Positions 58,857-64,000 of a DNA stretch of 64,000 nucleotides are shown here, one piece after another (positions within the stretch are counted from its first letter, which is position 1; every line of letters starts with the position of its first letter). This DNA is from a virus. The notes below the pieces were generated by a model that worked only from the letters and a program-made list of their open reading frames with translations, did not search any database and was not told the origin of the DNA. Position numbers and translations under genes: made by a program. The stretch covers positions 1 through 64,000 of the IMG/VR virus record IMGVR_UViG_3300030202_002193. The stretch is one strand, 5' to 3'.

Positions 58857-59111
58857 TCAAGTCCTCGAAAGGACATCTGCCTCTCCAGCAGATTCAGAAA
58901 TATCCTTTATCATTTCTTCTGCAATATCACTTATTGCTAAAAGAACCGCATCCTCCGCACTAACGGAATGCTCAAATTGCCTTTCCATCATCTTTGCATC
59001 TTCACCCGCTTTATCTGATAAATCGCTCATAAGATTTCTTATTTCGCTTTCTAATGCTTGTCTAAGAGTACTAGTCATAGTGTAGCGTTTTTTAATCGTA
59101 TCTTTCCACAT
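58857..59111 (-). CDS. Tagged helical protein (MWKDTIKKR)
   Basis: 84 residues from ATG 59111: tag MWKDTIKKRYTMTSTLRQAL, then helices (EIRNLMSDLSDKAGEDAKMM; AVLLAISDIAEEMIKDISES). A longer frame exists, but its N-terminal part overlaps the next gene and lacks a fit leader (GGGGAATTTTT precedes this ATG). No family recognised. Confidence 0.6.
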   Translation of the reverse strand: MWKDTIKKRYTMTSTLRQALESEIRNLMSDLSDKAGEDAKMMERQFEHSVSAEDAVLLAISDIAEEMIKDISESAGEADVLSRT

Positions 59112-59133
59112 AAAAATTCCCCGAAATTTTTTT

Positions 59134-59346
59134 TCAGTAGCCTCGTATATTCTGCAAAATATCAGATAATTTATCAATACAATAGGCCAGCATTTTTGGC
59201 TTTTCAAGCGCATGTCTATCTTCAGCCTTATCACTGATTTCATTACACAAATCTTGTATTTCCTCAACCATACTTTCAACGGTGTCCGTTGGGGCATAGT
59301 TTCTATATTCGTCATCTTCTTTCTTTATCTCGTTTTTCCAACTCAT
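59134..59346 (-). CDS. Tagged small helical protein (MSWKNEIKKED)
   Basis: 70 residues from ATG 59346: tag MSWKNEIKKEDDEYRNYAPT, then VEEIQDLCNEISDKAEDRHA. Similar in layout to the protein ending 58857 (DLSDKAGED there, EISDKAEDR here), so possibly paralogous. The upstream 20 codons of the long frame overlap the 18-codon gene and are probably not used. Confidence 0.6.
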   Translation of the reverse strand: MSWKNEIKKEDDEYRNYAPTDTVESMVEEIQDLCNEISDKAEDRHALEKPKMLAYCIDKLSDILQNIRGY

Positions 59347-59351
59347 TTTTC

Positions 59352-59408
59352 TCACCAAAATTTTCCGTAATTTTTTTTCAATTCTTCTTTTAGTATATCT
59401 TTCCACAT
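59352..59408 (-). CDS. 18-codon gene consisting of the tag: MWKDILKEELKKNYGKFW
   Basis: Minus-strand frame ATG TGG AAA GAT ATA CTA AAA GAA GAA TTG, stop TGA at 59354-59352. Its sequence is almost only the late tag MWKDILKEE plus LKKNYGKFW. Upstream GGAGATTTTTAC is the same type of leader (GGAG, 5-8 bases spacing) as the tagged genes. It overlaps no other convincing gene and is the first coding frame after the right-hand intergenic region. Either a free competitor/anchor peptide or a leader. Needs proteomic proof. Confidence 0.5.
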   Translation of the reverse strand: MWKDILKEELKKNYGKFW

Positions 59409-59755
59409 GTAAAAATCTCCAAAAATTTCCCGTAATTTGTTCGTCACTAGCGCAATTTTTCTTTTTTTTAATTTACTATTCCCAGAATAAGGTTTTTTAA
59501 TTTACTTTTTTATTTTATTATATTTTAATTTGCGATATTTTCTTGTTTTTGGTATTGTTGCAAACTTTTAATTTGAATCATTTCGCATAGCGTTTGACTT
59601 CTTGATGTTAAGAGGCTAAAGTAACATGGTATTTAGTATTTATTAGATAATAAGGGTGCAAAAGTCTAATTGGAGGGATTAAAGAATCGTTTGTTAAAAA
59701 AAAGATTTTTGATACAAAGCCATATGGTTGTGCTTTGTTAACGCCCCGAAGGGTA
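59409..59755. other. AT-rich intergenic region upstream of the late operon
   Basis: About 350 bases, no convincing gene. Contains a direct repeat TTTTTTAATTTACT (around 59468 and 59496), long T-runs and a TATA-rich segment, so it could hold the late promoter for the minus-strand genes starting at 59408. A CAAAGC...GCTTTG palindrome lies at 59715-59737 (listed separately). Confidence 0.4.
59715..59737. promoter_or_regulatory. Palindromic module copy 1 (box absent)
   Basis: CAAAGCCATATGGTTGTGCTTTG-type palindrome with a CATATG centre, the most degenerate of six copies. Unlike the others it has no TACCTTA box next to it on the minus-strand side. It lies just downstream of the stop of the 59756 gene and about 310 bases before the next minus-strand start. 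It could be an operator or a decayed copy. Confidence 0.55.
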
Positions 59756-60094
59756 CTATGTGGTTAATATTGACCAAGCAGAACTGGCATAGGTTTCTGA
59801 ATTATCCTCATCCGATTCATACATTATACAAACCATTTCCAAAATCTTTCTGTTTGGACCTTCGGCTACATCCCAATTAATCGCATCTCTCAATCCATGT
59901 TTTTCAACTTCAGATTTGAAAACTTCAAACTCTGCATCTAGGATTTCTTCAGATGGAATACCATCTCTTTCTCGAACACATTCTCCACATAGAACAGTTA
60001 CATCTATTTCAGAAAGGTCATCCTCATAATCTGAATAATATATTCCATAATCCACTGTATTTCCACATTCACATTGCCCACTTCTCCACGACAT
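59756..60094 (-). CDS. Small zinc-ribbon-type protein (MSWRSGQ)
   Basis: 112 residues. Starts MSWRSGQCECGNTVDYGIYY; cysteines CECG...LCGEC suggest a zinc ribbon. MSW matches the start of the late tag but the rest does not (RSG instead of KxILK). Acidic body (SEEILDAEFEVFKSEVEKHG). No ribosome-binding site before the ATG, and the TACCTTACTTA box at 60117-60127 lies 33 bases upstream, so a leaderless transcript is likely. Function unknown. Confidence 0.6.
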   Translation of the reverse strand: MSWRSGQCECGNTVDYGIYYSDYEDDLSEIDVTVLCGECVRERDGIPSEEILDAEFEVFKSEVEKHGLRDAINWDVAEGPNRKILEMVCIMYESDEDNSETYASSAWSILTT

Positions 60095-60116
60095 AATCTA
60101 ACTCATTTATTCTAAA

Positions 60117-60159
60117 TAAGTAAGGTACTATCAAAGCCTAGTACCATATGGTTGCTTTG
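60117..60159 (-). promoter_or_regulatory. Palindromic promoter module copy 2
   Basis: CAAAGCC...GTACCATATGGTT...GCTTTG palindrome (60132-60159) followed on the minus strand by TACCTTACTTATTT (from 60127), 33 bases before ATG 60094. The box position fits an archaeal TATA/BRE element centred about 25 bases from a start site that coincides with the ATG. The palindrome upstream could be a dimeric activator/repressor site. Confidence 0.7.
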
Positions 60160-60170
60160 TTTTACCCTAG

Positions 60171-60199
60171 AAAAAAGAGGGGGGTTTAACCCCCCCCTC
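60171..60199 (-). terminator. G/C hairpin plus T6 terminator
   Basis: On the minus strand GAGGGGGG (60199-60192) pairs with CCCCCCTC (60184-60177), followed by TTTTTT (60176-60171). It lies five bases after the stop of the 60204-60503 gene and before palindromic module 2. Good candidate for intrinsic-type termination between two single-gene units. Confidence 0.7.
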
Positions 60200-60203
60200 T
60201 CAT

Positions 60204-60503
60204 TTAATCGCCTATCCTAATCCAATTCCCATTCCAAGCCTCACCGTTTAGATACCATGTGAAATCTTTTTGTTGAATGTGGACCCCTGTTAAACCGTTT
60301 AGCCTTTCCTTAGTTGTGTTTGAAGACCATCCACCGTTTGAAATATATATTCCATCGGCGTTACTGTATGCTATCAGGTTTCCGTGTAGTCTCATTTCAG
60401 CCTTAATGTCGTCAATTCTAAGAACTGCCGTATTGCTTTTTTTGTAGTTGCCAGCCCATGCGTTTTCAAATGCGTGACATGCTTCTCTTGTAATTTTGCG
60501 CAT
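60204..60503 (-). CDS. Conserved-looking 99-residue viral protein
   Basis: Starts MRKITREACHAFENAWAGNY, then a beta-rich body (TAVLRIDDIKAEMRLHGNLI) and an end with GWSSNTTKERLNGLTGVHIQ, QKDFTWYLNGEAWNGNWIRI. This pattern (MRKIT...N..L.LHGN.IA...GW.....TKERLN) is recalled from small proteins common in marine phages; function unknown. The ATG has no ribosome-binding site and is 33 bases from a TACCTCACTTA box, as for the 60094 gene. So likely leaderless. Confidence 0.7.
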   Translation of the reverse strand: MRKITREACHAFENAWAGNYKKSNTAVLRIDDIKAEMRLHGNLIAYSNADGIYISNGGWSSNTTKERLNGLTGVHIQQKDFTWYLNGEAWNGNWIRIGD

Positions 60504-60525
60504 ATCTTAATAGAGATTATTTAAT

Positions 60526-60571
60526 TAAGTGAGGTAATATCAAAGCCTATTACCATATGGTACTGGCTTTG
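60526..60571 (-). promoter_or_regulatory. Palindromic promoter module copy 3
   Basis: CAAAGCC-TATTACCATATGGTACT-GGCTTTG (60541-60571) with TACCTCACTTAATT on the minus strand (from 60536), exactly 33 bases before ATG 60503. Same geometry as copy 2. Confidence 0.72.
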
Positions 60572-60804
60572 TAGAACCCTAAGATAAGAAATCGGGAACA
60601 GGGGCTATATTTCGCTGACAAAGGGATGCGCTCACTGAATAAGGAGTTAGTTACTTGATACTTTAACTAGTATTTCACAAGAGTCCAACTACCGTTTATT
60701 GCTGATTTTGCCACAACCGATGGTTACTTTATAGTCTTATTCCGTCATTCTCACCATGTCCCAAAGTTGCCTAGGATTTGCAATGGGGGTATTTCGTGGG
60801 TGGG
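60572..60804. other. Intergenic stretch between RNA terminator and module 3
   Basis: About 230 bases, no gene seen on either strand. Contains short inverted repeats only (for example AACC...GGTT near 60716). It lies downstream of the terminator at 60805 for minus-strand transcription and upstream of module 3. Confidence 0.4.
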
Positions 60805-61238
60805 AAAAAAAGCGGGGGTCTATGGAATTCTTTAAGCCCAAAGGTTCCTTAAAAAACATCTCATGGTGTTCTAATAGACCCCCTAGAAAGGGATGGAGAC
60901 AGGGATGGAAAAAATGCGCTTGAAAACACTACAGACAATCTCTGTTAGGAATACGCCCTGCCCCCTTAGAATGGGCGAGAGAAAACCTTTATCTGTATGT
61001 GAACCATACAGGATGCGACGATTTCGGTAGTTGGCCCAACTACACGCCATTAGGTTTTTTTATTTGCTCCAAACTCTCATGAAGTGTGGTTATACTTCAG
61101 GTTCTTCTTCAAGAAAGTCCCATATATCTCTATATGGATTCTCTTTACTATTCAAGTAAATATCATCTCGATTTCCCCCTTTAGTTTAACCACTTCAAGT
61201 GGATAATCGGATAGATATTGACTTTGCCACTTGAATAA
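60805..61238 (-). ncRNA. Candidate structured RNA driven by module 4
   Basis: No intact gene. Reading the minus strand from a start predicted about 33 bases past the module-4 box (near 61238), the region holds serial stems: GTAGTTG/CAACTAC (61043-61027), CTGTATG/CATACAG (61011-60993), CGCCC/GGGCG (60977-60954), ACAGA/TCTGT (60945-60931). It ends with a perfect 10-bp stem GGGGGTCTAT/ATAGACCCCC (60883-60814) closing a 50-base loop that itself contains AACATC-TCAT-GGTGTT. T7 follows at 60811-60805, an intrinsic-type terminator. A 21-residue broken frame (61155-61090) sits at the 5' end, so this could be an RNA or a 3' untranslated region. Confidence 0.45.
61090..61166 (-). pseudogene. Short broken frame (ends LNSKENPYRDIWDFLEEEPEV)
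   Basis: ATG 61166 has GGGGG eight bases upstream, but its frame stops after four codons. The next frame continues from 61155 with coding-like sequence LNSKENPYRDIWDFLEEEPE and V, stop at 61090. The two are offset by one base. Possible frameshifted small gene, sequencing error or chance. It would be the only coding part of the module-4 unit. Confidence 0.3.
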
Positions 61239-61260
61239 CCCAATATATGTATTCGAATTA

Positions 61261-61300
61261 TTAGTAAGGTAGACAAAGCCCTACCATATGGTAGGCTTTG
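61261..61300 (-). promoter_or_regulatory. Palindromic promoter module copy 4
   Basis: CAAAGCC-CTACCATATGGTAG-GCTTTG (61274-61300), the most symmetrical copy, followed on the minus strand by TACCTTACTAATAATT (from 61271). It faces the hairpin-rich stretch at 60805-61238 that has no intact gene. On the opposite side lies a series of terminator-like hairpins for the upstream unit. Confidence 0.7.
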
Positions 61301-61303
61301 TTA

Positions 61304-61392
61304 ATACCCTGTAAAGGGAGCCACCCCCTAGGTCCGAAGTCCTAGAGGGGGCAAATAGCACAAAATTGTGCTTACAACGGTTGGGAAAACCG
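61304..61392 (-). terminator. Cluster of hairpins between units
   Basis: Four inverted repeats in a row: CGGTT/AACCG near 61378-61392, GCACAA/TTGTGC (61358-61371), CCCCCTAGG/CCTAG-A-GGGGG (61324-61351), and CCCT/AGGG near 61306-61317. They lie between a small frame ending 61400 and palindromic module 4. They lack a T-run, so termination is inferred from position and stem strength. Confidence 0.5.
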
Positions 61393-61399
61393 AGGATAA

Positions 61400-61547
61400 T
61401 TATTCTTCTTCACCTACAAATGGTGCTAAAAACTCCGCACCGAATTGGTCTGCTATATTATCTAACATAGTCAAGTTTTCATCTAACATAATTGCCAACT
61501 CTTCTAAAGTATAGTTGCTCATAAATTGTATTACCCTTTCTTTCATT
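61400..61547 (-). pseudogene. Small acidic frame interrupted by a one-base shift
   Basis: ATG 61547 opens MKERVIQFMSNYTLEE and then runs into a stop at 61479. The frame shifted by one base continues from about 61501 as KKLAIMLDENLTMLDNIADQ to VGEEE with stop at 61400. Together they would make a roughly 48-residue acidic protein. Either a frameshifted small gene, recoding, or a sequence error; an ATG at 61489 would also give a 29-residue peptide alone. Confidence 0.35.
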
Positions 61548-61797
61548 CTTCTTCATCTCCAACAACGGAAACACTTGAAGAATATCTCCTTGGGTTATTA
61601 GCATTAGAAATACTTCTATCAGGGAATAATTGACAACCTATCGCCACCTTAGCGTAGGGGAATAAGTGATGCCTATACATCTTCTTATTTCGGTTGGCAC
61701 AATAAGATTGCCACCATCCATCTCCTTCAGCAACTCTTTCTCTATACTCTTCTATTGGCTTCCCGCCAACTACTTGTTCTTCTTCCATATCTATCAT
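61543..61797 (-). CDS. 84-residue protein of unknown function
   Basis: Starts MIDMEEEQVVGGKPIEEYRE; its ATG overlaps the stop of the upstream gene (ATGA) and its own end overlaps the next small frame. Mixed charged body with a C/H/W-containing middle (WWQSYCANRNKKMYRHHLFP), Ser/Asn-rich end. No family recognised. Confidence 0.5.
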   Translation of the reverse strand: MIDMEEEQVVGGKPIEEYRERVAEGDGWWQSYCANRNKKMYRHHLFPYAKVAIGCQLFPDRSISNANNPRRYSSSVSVVGDEEE

Positions 61798-61985
61798 CTC
61801 AAAGTCTTGTCATTAGGGTGATTCCTGTTATGTCTAGCATGTCTTTGTGCTAGAGTTAGGCCTAGGTCAGCGATTGACCAAACTAACCTTGTGGTATCTC
61901 CGTAATTCTTTTCTGCCAATATAGCCCTAATAGGGCGACCCTTGTAAAAGGTAATTGGGTTCTCATATCTAGTTCTCCAACTCAT
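61794..61985 (-). CDS. 63-residue basic protein (MSWRTRYENP)
   Basis: MSWRTRYENPITFYKGRPIR, then LAEKNYGDTTRLVWSIADLG, basic His/Arg-rich end. The MSW start resembles the late tag but lacks KxILK. ATG has AGGAG upstream and is 45-50 bases after the module-5 box, so the transcript has a short leader. Function unknown. Confidence 0.55.
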   Translation of the reverse strand: MSWRTRYENPITFYKGRPIRAILAEKNYGDTTRLVWSIADLGLTLAQRHARHNRNHPNDKTLR

Positions 61986-62026
61986 GTTTTTTTCTCCTAG
62001 TTAGCGATATCAAATTACACAGATTA

Positions 62027-62068
62027 AGTTTAAGGTAGACAAAGCACTACCATATGGTACTGGCTTTG
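62027..62068 (-). promoter_or_regulatory. Palindromic promoter module copy 5
   Basis: CAAAGC-ACTACCATATGGTACT-GGCTTTG (62040-62068) with TACCTTAAACTTAA on the minus strand (from 62036), about 50 bases before ATG 61985. Here the gene has a ribosome-binding site, in line with a leader of about 20 bases. Confidence 0.7.
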
Positions 62069-62072
62069 TGGA

Positions 62073-62094
62073 CCCCGATTTTAATAAATTGGGG
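62073..62094 (-). terminator. CCCCGATTT/AAATTGGGG hairpin
   Basis: Nine-pair stem (62073-62081 with 62086-62094, one G-T) with a four-base loop, between the stop of the 62119-62670 gene and module 5. No T-run follows. It fits a terminator or processing stem separating two units. Confidence 0.45.
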
Positions 62095-62118
62095 CCGAGC
62101 AAAGCAAAACTCGACGAA

Positions 62119-62670
62119 TCAGCCTTGTACCTCCTCGTTTTGGTCCGAATCGGCGGCTTCTTCTTGTACTTCGTTGGAATAGTCGTAGGACTCCATTGAG
62201 TCTACATCTCCACCCCAAACTCCGGCGGAATATCTAATCATCATTTGCTTGTCAGCATGTGCGACTAGATAGTTTGCCATTTCTTCAACAGTCTCAAAGG
62301 AACATGGGACTCCCTTGTGAATTCTGCCATCGTGCTTGATATCCATAGATGCTCCTCTTTTATTCCATGTAGGTAAAAAGACGGTAGCGAAGGCAATAGC
62401 GGCCTTCATCAATTTCTTAGCCTTGTGTGAATCCCAAGCAGTTTGCTTGTCTTCAGGTAAGGTAGGTTGTGAATTGGAAAGGCGAGGTGCGCCTCCAATT
62501 GCGTTGTAGTTATTTCTTAGTAGGGGCCAAATCTCCGCCACTTGTTCCGGCGTTTCTGCTCCTCTAATTCCTGCTATCAGTCCTTGAATGCTAGTTCCTA
62601 AAAATCCGCAATCATTGTTTGCGACATAGGCTTCAATAGCACTAACTTTCTTCATTATTGTTTCACTCAT
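62119..62670 (-). CDS. 183-residue protein of unknown function
   Basis: Starts at ATG 62670, GGAGATGAT upstream; longer in-frame starts would read through module 6. MSETIMKKVSAIEAYVANND, then GTSIQGLIAGIRGAETPEQV, and an alpha/beta middle (KLMKAAIAFATVFLPTWNKR) with an acidic end (EAADSDQNEEVQG). No motif recognised. It is transcribed leftward from module 6, about 79 bases from the box. Confidence 0.55.
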   Translation of the reverse strand: MSETIMKKVSAIEAYVANNDCGFLGTSIQGLIAGIRGAETPEQVAEIWPLLRNNYNAIGGAPRLSNSQPTLPEDKQTAWDSHKAKKLMKAAIAFATVFLPTWNKRGASMDIKHDGRIHKGVPCSFETVEEMANYLVAHADKQMMIRYSAGVWGGDVDSMESYDYSNEVQEEAADSDQNEEVQG

Positions 62671-62742
62671 AATATCATCTCCAAAAGGTTTTGATTCATC
62701 GGTTTGCTTTGCTCGACTACCCATAATATGCCACACAAATGA

Positions 62743-62804
62743 TAAGGTATTGCTACAAAGCCACCAATACCATATGGTTGTAGGCTTTGATACAACCTTA
62801 CTTA
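62743..62804. promoter_or_regulatory. Bidirectional palindromic promoter module copy 6
   Basis: CAAAGCC-ACCAATACCATATGGTTGT-AGGCTTTG (62756-62789). Left side on the minus strand: TACCTTATCATT (from 62749), serving the 62119-62670 gene. Right side on the plus strand: AACCTTACTTATTTT (62794-62808), 34 bases before ATG 62828, a gene without a ribosome-binding site. One palindrome flanked by two divergent boxes strongly suggests that box and palindrome form a promoter unit. Confidence 0.75.
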
Positions 62805-62827
62805 TTTTACAAGACATTAATCTAATT

Positions 62828-63112
62828 ATGGTAAGCAAACCTAACAGTAGAGATATTAGAGAATGGGTTATAGATTTTTGTAACTCATATGAAGACCACA
62901 GTTATGATAACATAACCGAATATATTGACGGAATAGTACCTTATACATATTTTGAAATCTTGAGCCTTTTCAACAATATGGGGTTGGAAATAACACATGC
63001 TCATGTAGGCACTCCTATTTGGGAAATAATGAGAATGGATATATTTTACATTTGGGAAGAAAGATTTAGAGAAGACTACGAAGAATATATGTACGAACTT
63101 GAGGAGGAATAA
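62828..63112 (+). CDS. 94-residue acidic protein, divergent from module 6
   Basis: MVSKPNSRDIREWVIDFCNS, then YEDHSYDNITEYIDGIVPY, and an acidic helical end (EDYEEYMYELEEE). No ribosome-binding site; box 34 bases upstream, so leaderless transcription is likely. ATG 62828 is preferred; an upstream ATG would start inside the promoter module. Function unknown. Confidence 0.6.
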   Translation: MVSKPNSRDIREWVIDFCNSYEDHSYDNITEYIDGIVPYTYFEILSLFNNMGLEITHAHVGTPIWEIMRMDIFYIWEERFREDYEEYMYELEEE

Positions 63113-63114
63113 AT

Positions 63115-63252
63115 ATGTATTACGAAGAAGCATGCCATTGTTGTGGTAAAGGAATAACCATCACAGGGGCATATATTGCAAACTATTCTCTTGTATTTTG
63201 TGAAGATTGCGGATATGATTCGGAATATTGTCACGGTTGTTGTGACCCCTAG
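63115..63252 (+). CDS. 45-residue Cys-rich zinc protein
   Basis: MYYEEACHCCGKGITITGAY, then FCEDCGYDSEYCHGCCD: three Cys pairs, probably a zinc ribbon or double knuckle. GAGGAGG stands just upstream inside the end of the previous gene, so the two are coupled. Function unknown. Confidence 0.6.
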   Translation: MYYEEACHCCGKGITITGAYIANYSLVFCEDCGYDSEYCHGCCDP

Positions 63253-63835
63253 GGTCGCTAAAACAAAGCAAGCCACCTAAAACAACTATAAACCCCTACT
63301 CTGAAAAAGGCATATTATTAATTCATAAAAAACCATAATAAGAAATTAGATATATTTCAATTGGCTCTTATACTATATAGGGGATATAATATGATATATT
63401 TTATGGTATAGGATATAACATGTACGGGGTCAGTCTCACCGTTTGGTAATGAGACTGAAAATGAGACTGAAAGGATAGGCTTTCAGTACATCATTTATTA
63501 TTGTATATTCTCATAATCTCATAATCTCATATCATATATCTATCCCACCACCCCCTTTCTATCTATATCTCTCTCTCTTAGGCCATGAGACATGAGACAT
63601 GAGACTGAAGTGGCGAAATTGGCTTCAGTGGTGCGTTTCTCTTTGTCTCATGGTTTGTCTCATGGTTGTGGACTAAAGGATATTTTATGGGGGTCGAAGT
63701 TTTATCAGTAATAAATATCTAAAAATTAAGGGGGTTCATATCTGATAAGTGTATTTTTTACTTGATGGGTATGTGCGTAATAAATACAGACTTCGTGATA
63801 AAGGGCTTTATTAGATAATATGAAAGTGGATAAAT
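63253..63835. repeat. Intergenic repeat region: TGAGAC repeats beside AT-rich DNA
   Basis: No gene found in 580 bases. 63355-63420 is very AT-rich with two GGATATAA(T/C)ATG copies. Then come CAGTCTCA/TGAGACTG inverted repeats (63431-63438, 63450-63457), another TGAGACTG (63462-63469), a CTGAAAG/CTTTCAG hairpin (63467-63486), three TCTCATAA/T direct repeats (63509-63530), three CATGAGA direct repeats (63584-63603), an ACTGAAG/CTTCAGT pair (63604-63629) and two TGTCTCATGG copies (63644-63665). That is eight GAGAC/GTCTC units in about 240 bases. A replication origin, partition-like site or operator array is possible. Confidence 0.6.
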
Positions 63836-64000
63836 ATGAACTGGGAAGATTTTGTTCAAGTGGTAGAATCCTATGTGTGGATTCGTAAGGAAGAATTAGG
63901 CGGAATAGTGCAGGTAATAGATTTGCTACTAGATGCAGGTAAGAATAATGAAGACGAAAGAAGTAATGCAATTGCTTCTGTAAAGGGGCTTCTAAAGGGT
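63836..64000 (+). CDS. Partial gene at right edge (MNWEDFVQV...)
   Basis: Frame open from ATG 63836 to the window end (55 codons). MNWEDFVQVVESYVWIRKEE, then GGIVQVIDLLLDAGKNNEDE, helical. The first seven residues MNWEDFV resemble the late tag (MSWEDIL) although this gene is on the plus strand and far from the late block; likely coincidence. The rest is outside the window. Confidence 0.5.
   Translation, partial: MNWEDFVQVVESYVWIRKEELGGIVQVIDLLLDAGKNNEDERSNAIASVKGLLKG

Noticed and set aside
60780-61061. A plus-strand structured RNA ending at the T7 run 61055-61061
   Set aside because: The T7 is present, but no plus-strand promoter module points into the region. The minus-strand reading has both a promoter module and a cleaner terminator (stem plus T7).
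60590-61260. tRNA genes
   Set aside because: Several hairpins are visible, but no cloverleaf with D-arm, T-arm and acceptor spacing could be fitted on either strand here or elsewhere in the window.
59700-62800. Small transposable (MITE-like) elements
   Set aside because: The copies of CAAAGCC...GGCTTTG are about 23-34 bases, sit at a fixed place relative to gene starts and terminators, and carry a box at a conserved distance. That is a regulatory pattern rather than insertion.
63500-63670. CRISPR array
   Set aside because: Repeats are 6-10 bases, variable in spacing and orientation, and no cas genes other than a lone Cas4-like nuclease exist; the pattern does not fit repeats and spacers.
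63836-64000. Plus-strand copy of the late tag (MNWEDFV)
   Set aside because: Only the first part resembles the tag, Lys is missing at the conserved place and the gene is outside the late block; a single such match is expected by chance.

Overview
The window looks like part of the genome of a tailed (HK97-fold, siphovirus-like) double-stranded DNA virus of an archaeon. The replication genes are of archaeal/eukaryal type: a PCNA clamp, a family-B DNA polymerase, an archaeo-eukaryotic primase with an Fe-S domain, an XPF/ERCC4 nuclease, a Cas4-like nuclease and an ATP-dependent DNA ligase. The virion genes are those of tailed viruses: large terminase, portal, prohead protease, major capsid protein, tail tube, tail chaperones, tape measure and fibres. 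The DNA is AT-rich, genes are packed with ATGA or TAATG overlaps, and Shine-Dalgarno-like GGTG/GGAG sites are common. This combination resembles the magroviruses proposed to infect marine Group II Euryarchaeota. That host assignment is an inference; nothing in the window names the host.

Layout. (1) 26-10,931, plus strand: one dense replication operon. Its DNA polymerase is split into two genes separated by eight very small genes. It ends at a strong hairpin plus T8 terminator (10,943-10,987). (2) 11,098-59,408, minus strand, read from right to left: a run of about 65 late genes. First come many small proteins and a Zn/HTH protein (small terminase candidate), then large terminase, a LAGLIDADG-containing protein, portal, DNA ligase, protease-scaffold and capsid. 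After these come a membrane-anchored Ras/Arf-type GTPase with two membrane proteins, head-tail connectors, tail tube, a frameshifting tail-chaperone pair, tape measure, baseplate and fibre genes. (3) 59,409-62,790: single small genes, each preceded by a CAAAGCC-TACCATATGGTA-GGCTTTG palindrome, usually with an adjacent TACCTTA box; the last copy is bidirectional. One unit has no intact gene but a hairpin-rich stretch ending in a terminator. (4) 62,828-64,000, plus strand: small genes around a 240-bp block rich in TGAGAC repeats next to very AT-rich DNA, a possible replication origin or control region. The last gene runs off the window.

The most striking unexplained pattern is a short N-terminal peptide, roughly M-(S/T/N)-W-K-x-I-L-K, on about 20 otherwise unrelated late proteins: zinc-finger, EF-hand, very basic, coiled-coil and large proteins. 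One gene is little more than this peptide (18 codons). A related MSW-x-D sequence ends the prohead protease/scaffold and another small late protein. I propose a shared docking or capsid-loading peptide. The palindrome/TACCTTA promoter module is the second strong candidate for an undescribed system: where the box lies 33-34 bases from the start codon the genes lack a ribosome-binding site, and where it lies farther away they have one.

Assignments rest on motif reading alone; no database search was possible. Start codons were moved from the longest open frame to an ATG (occasionally GTG/TTG) with a fitting ribosome-binding site where the sequence supports this.
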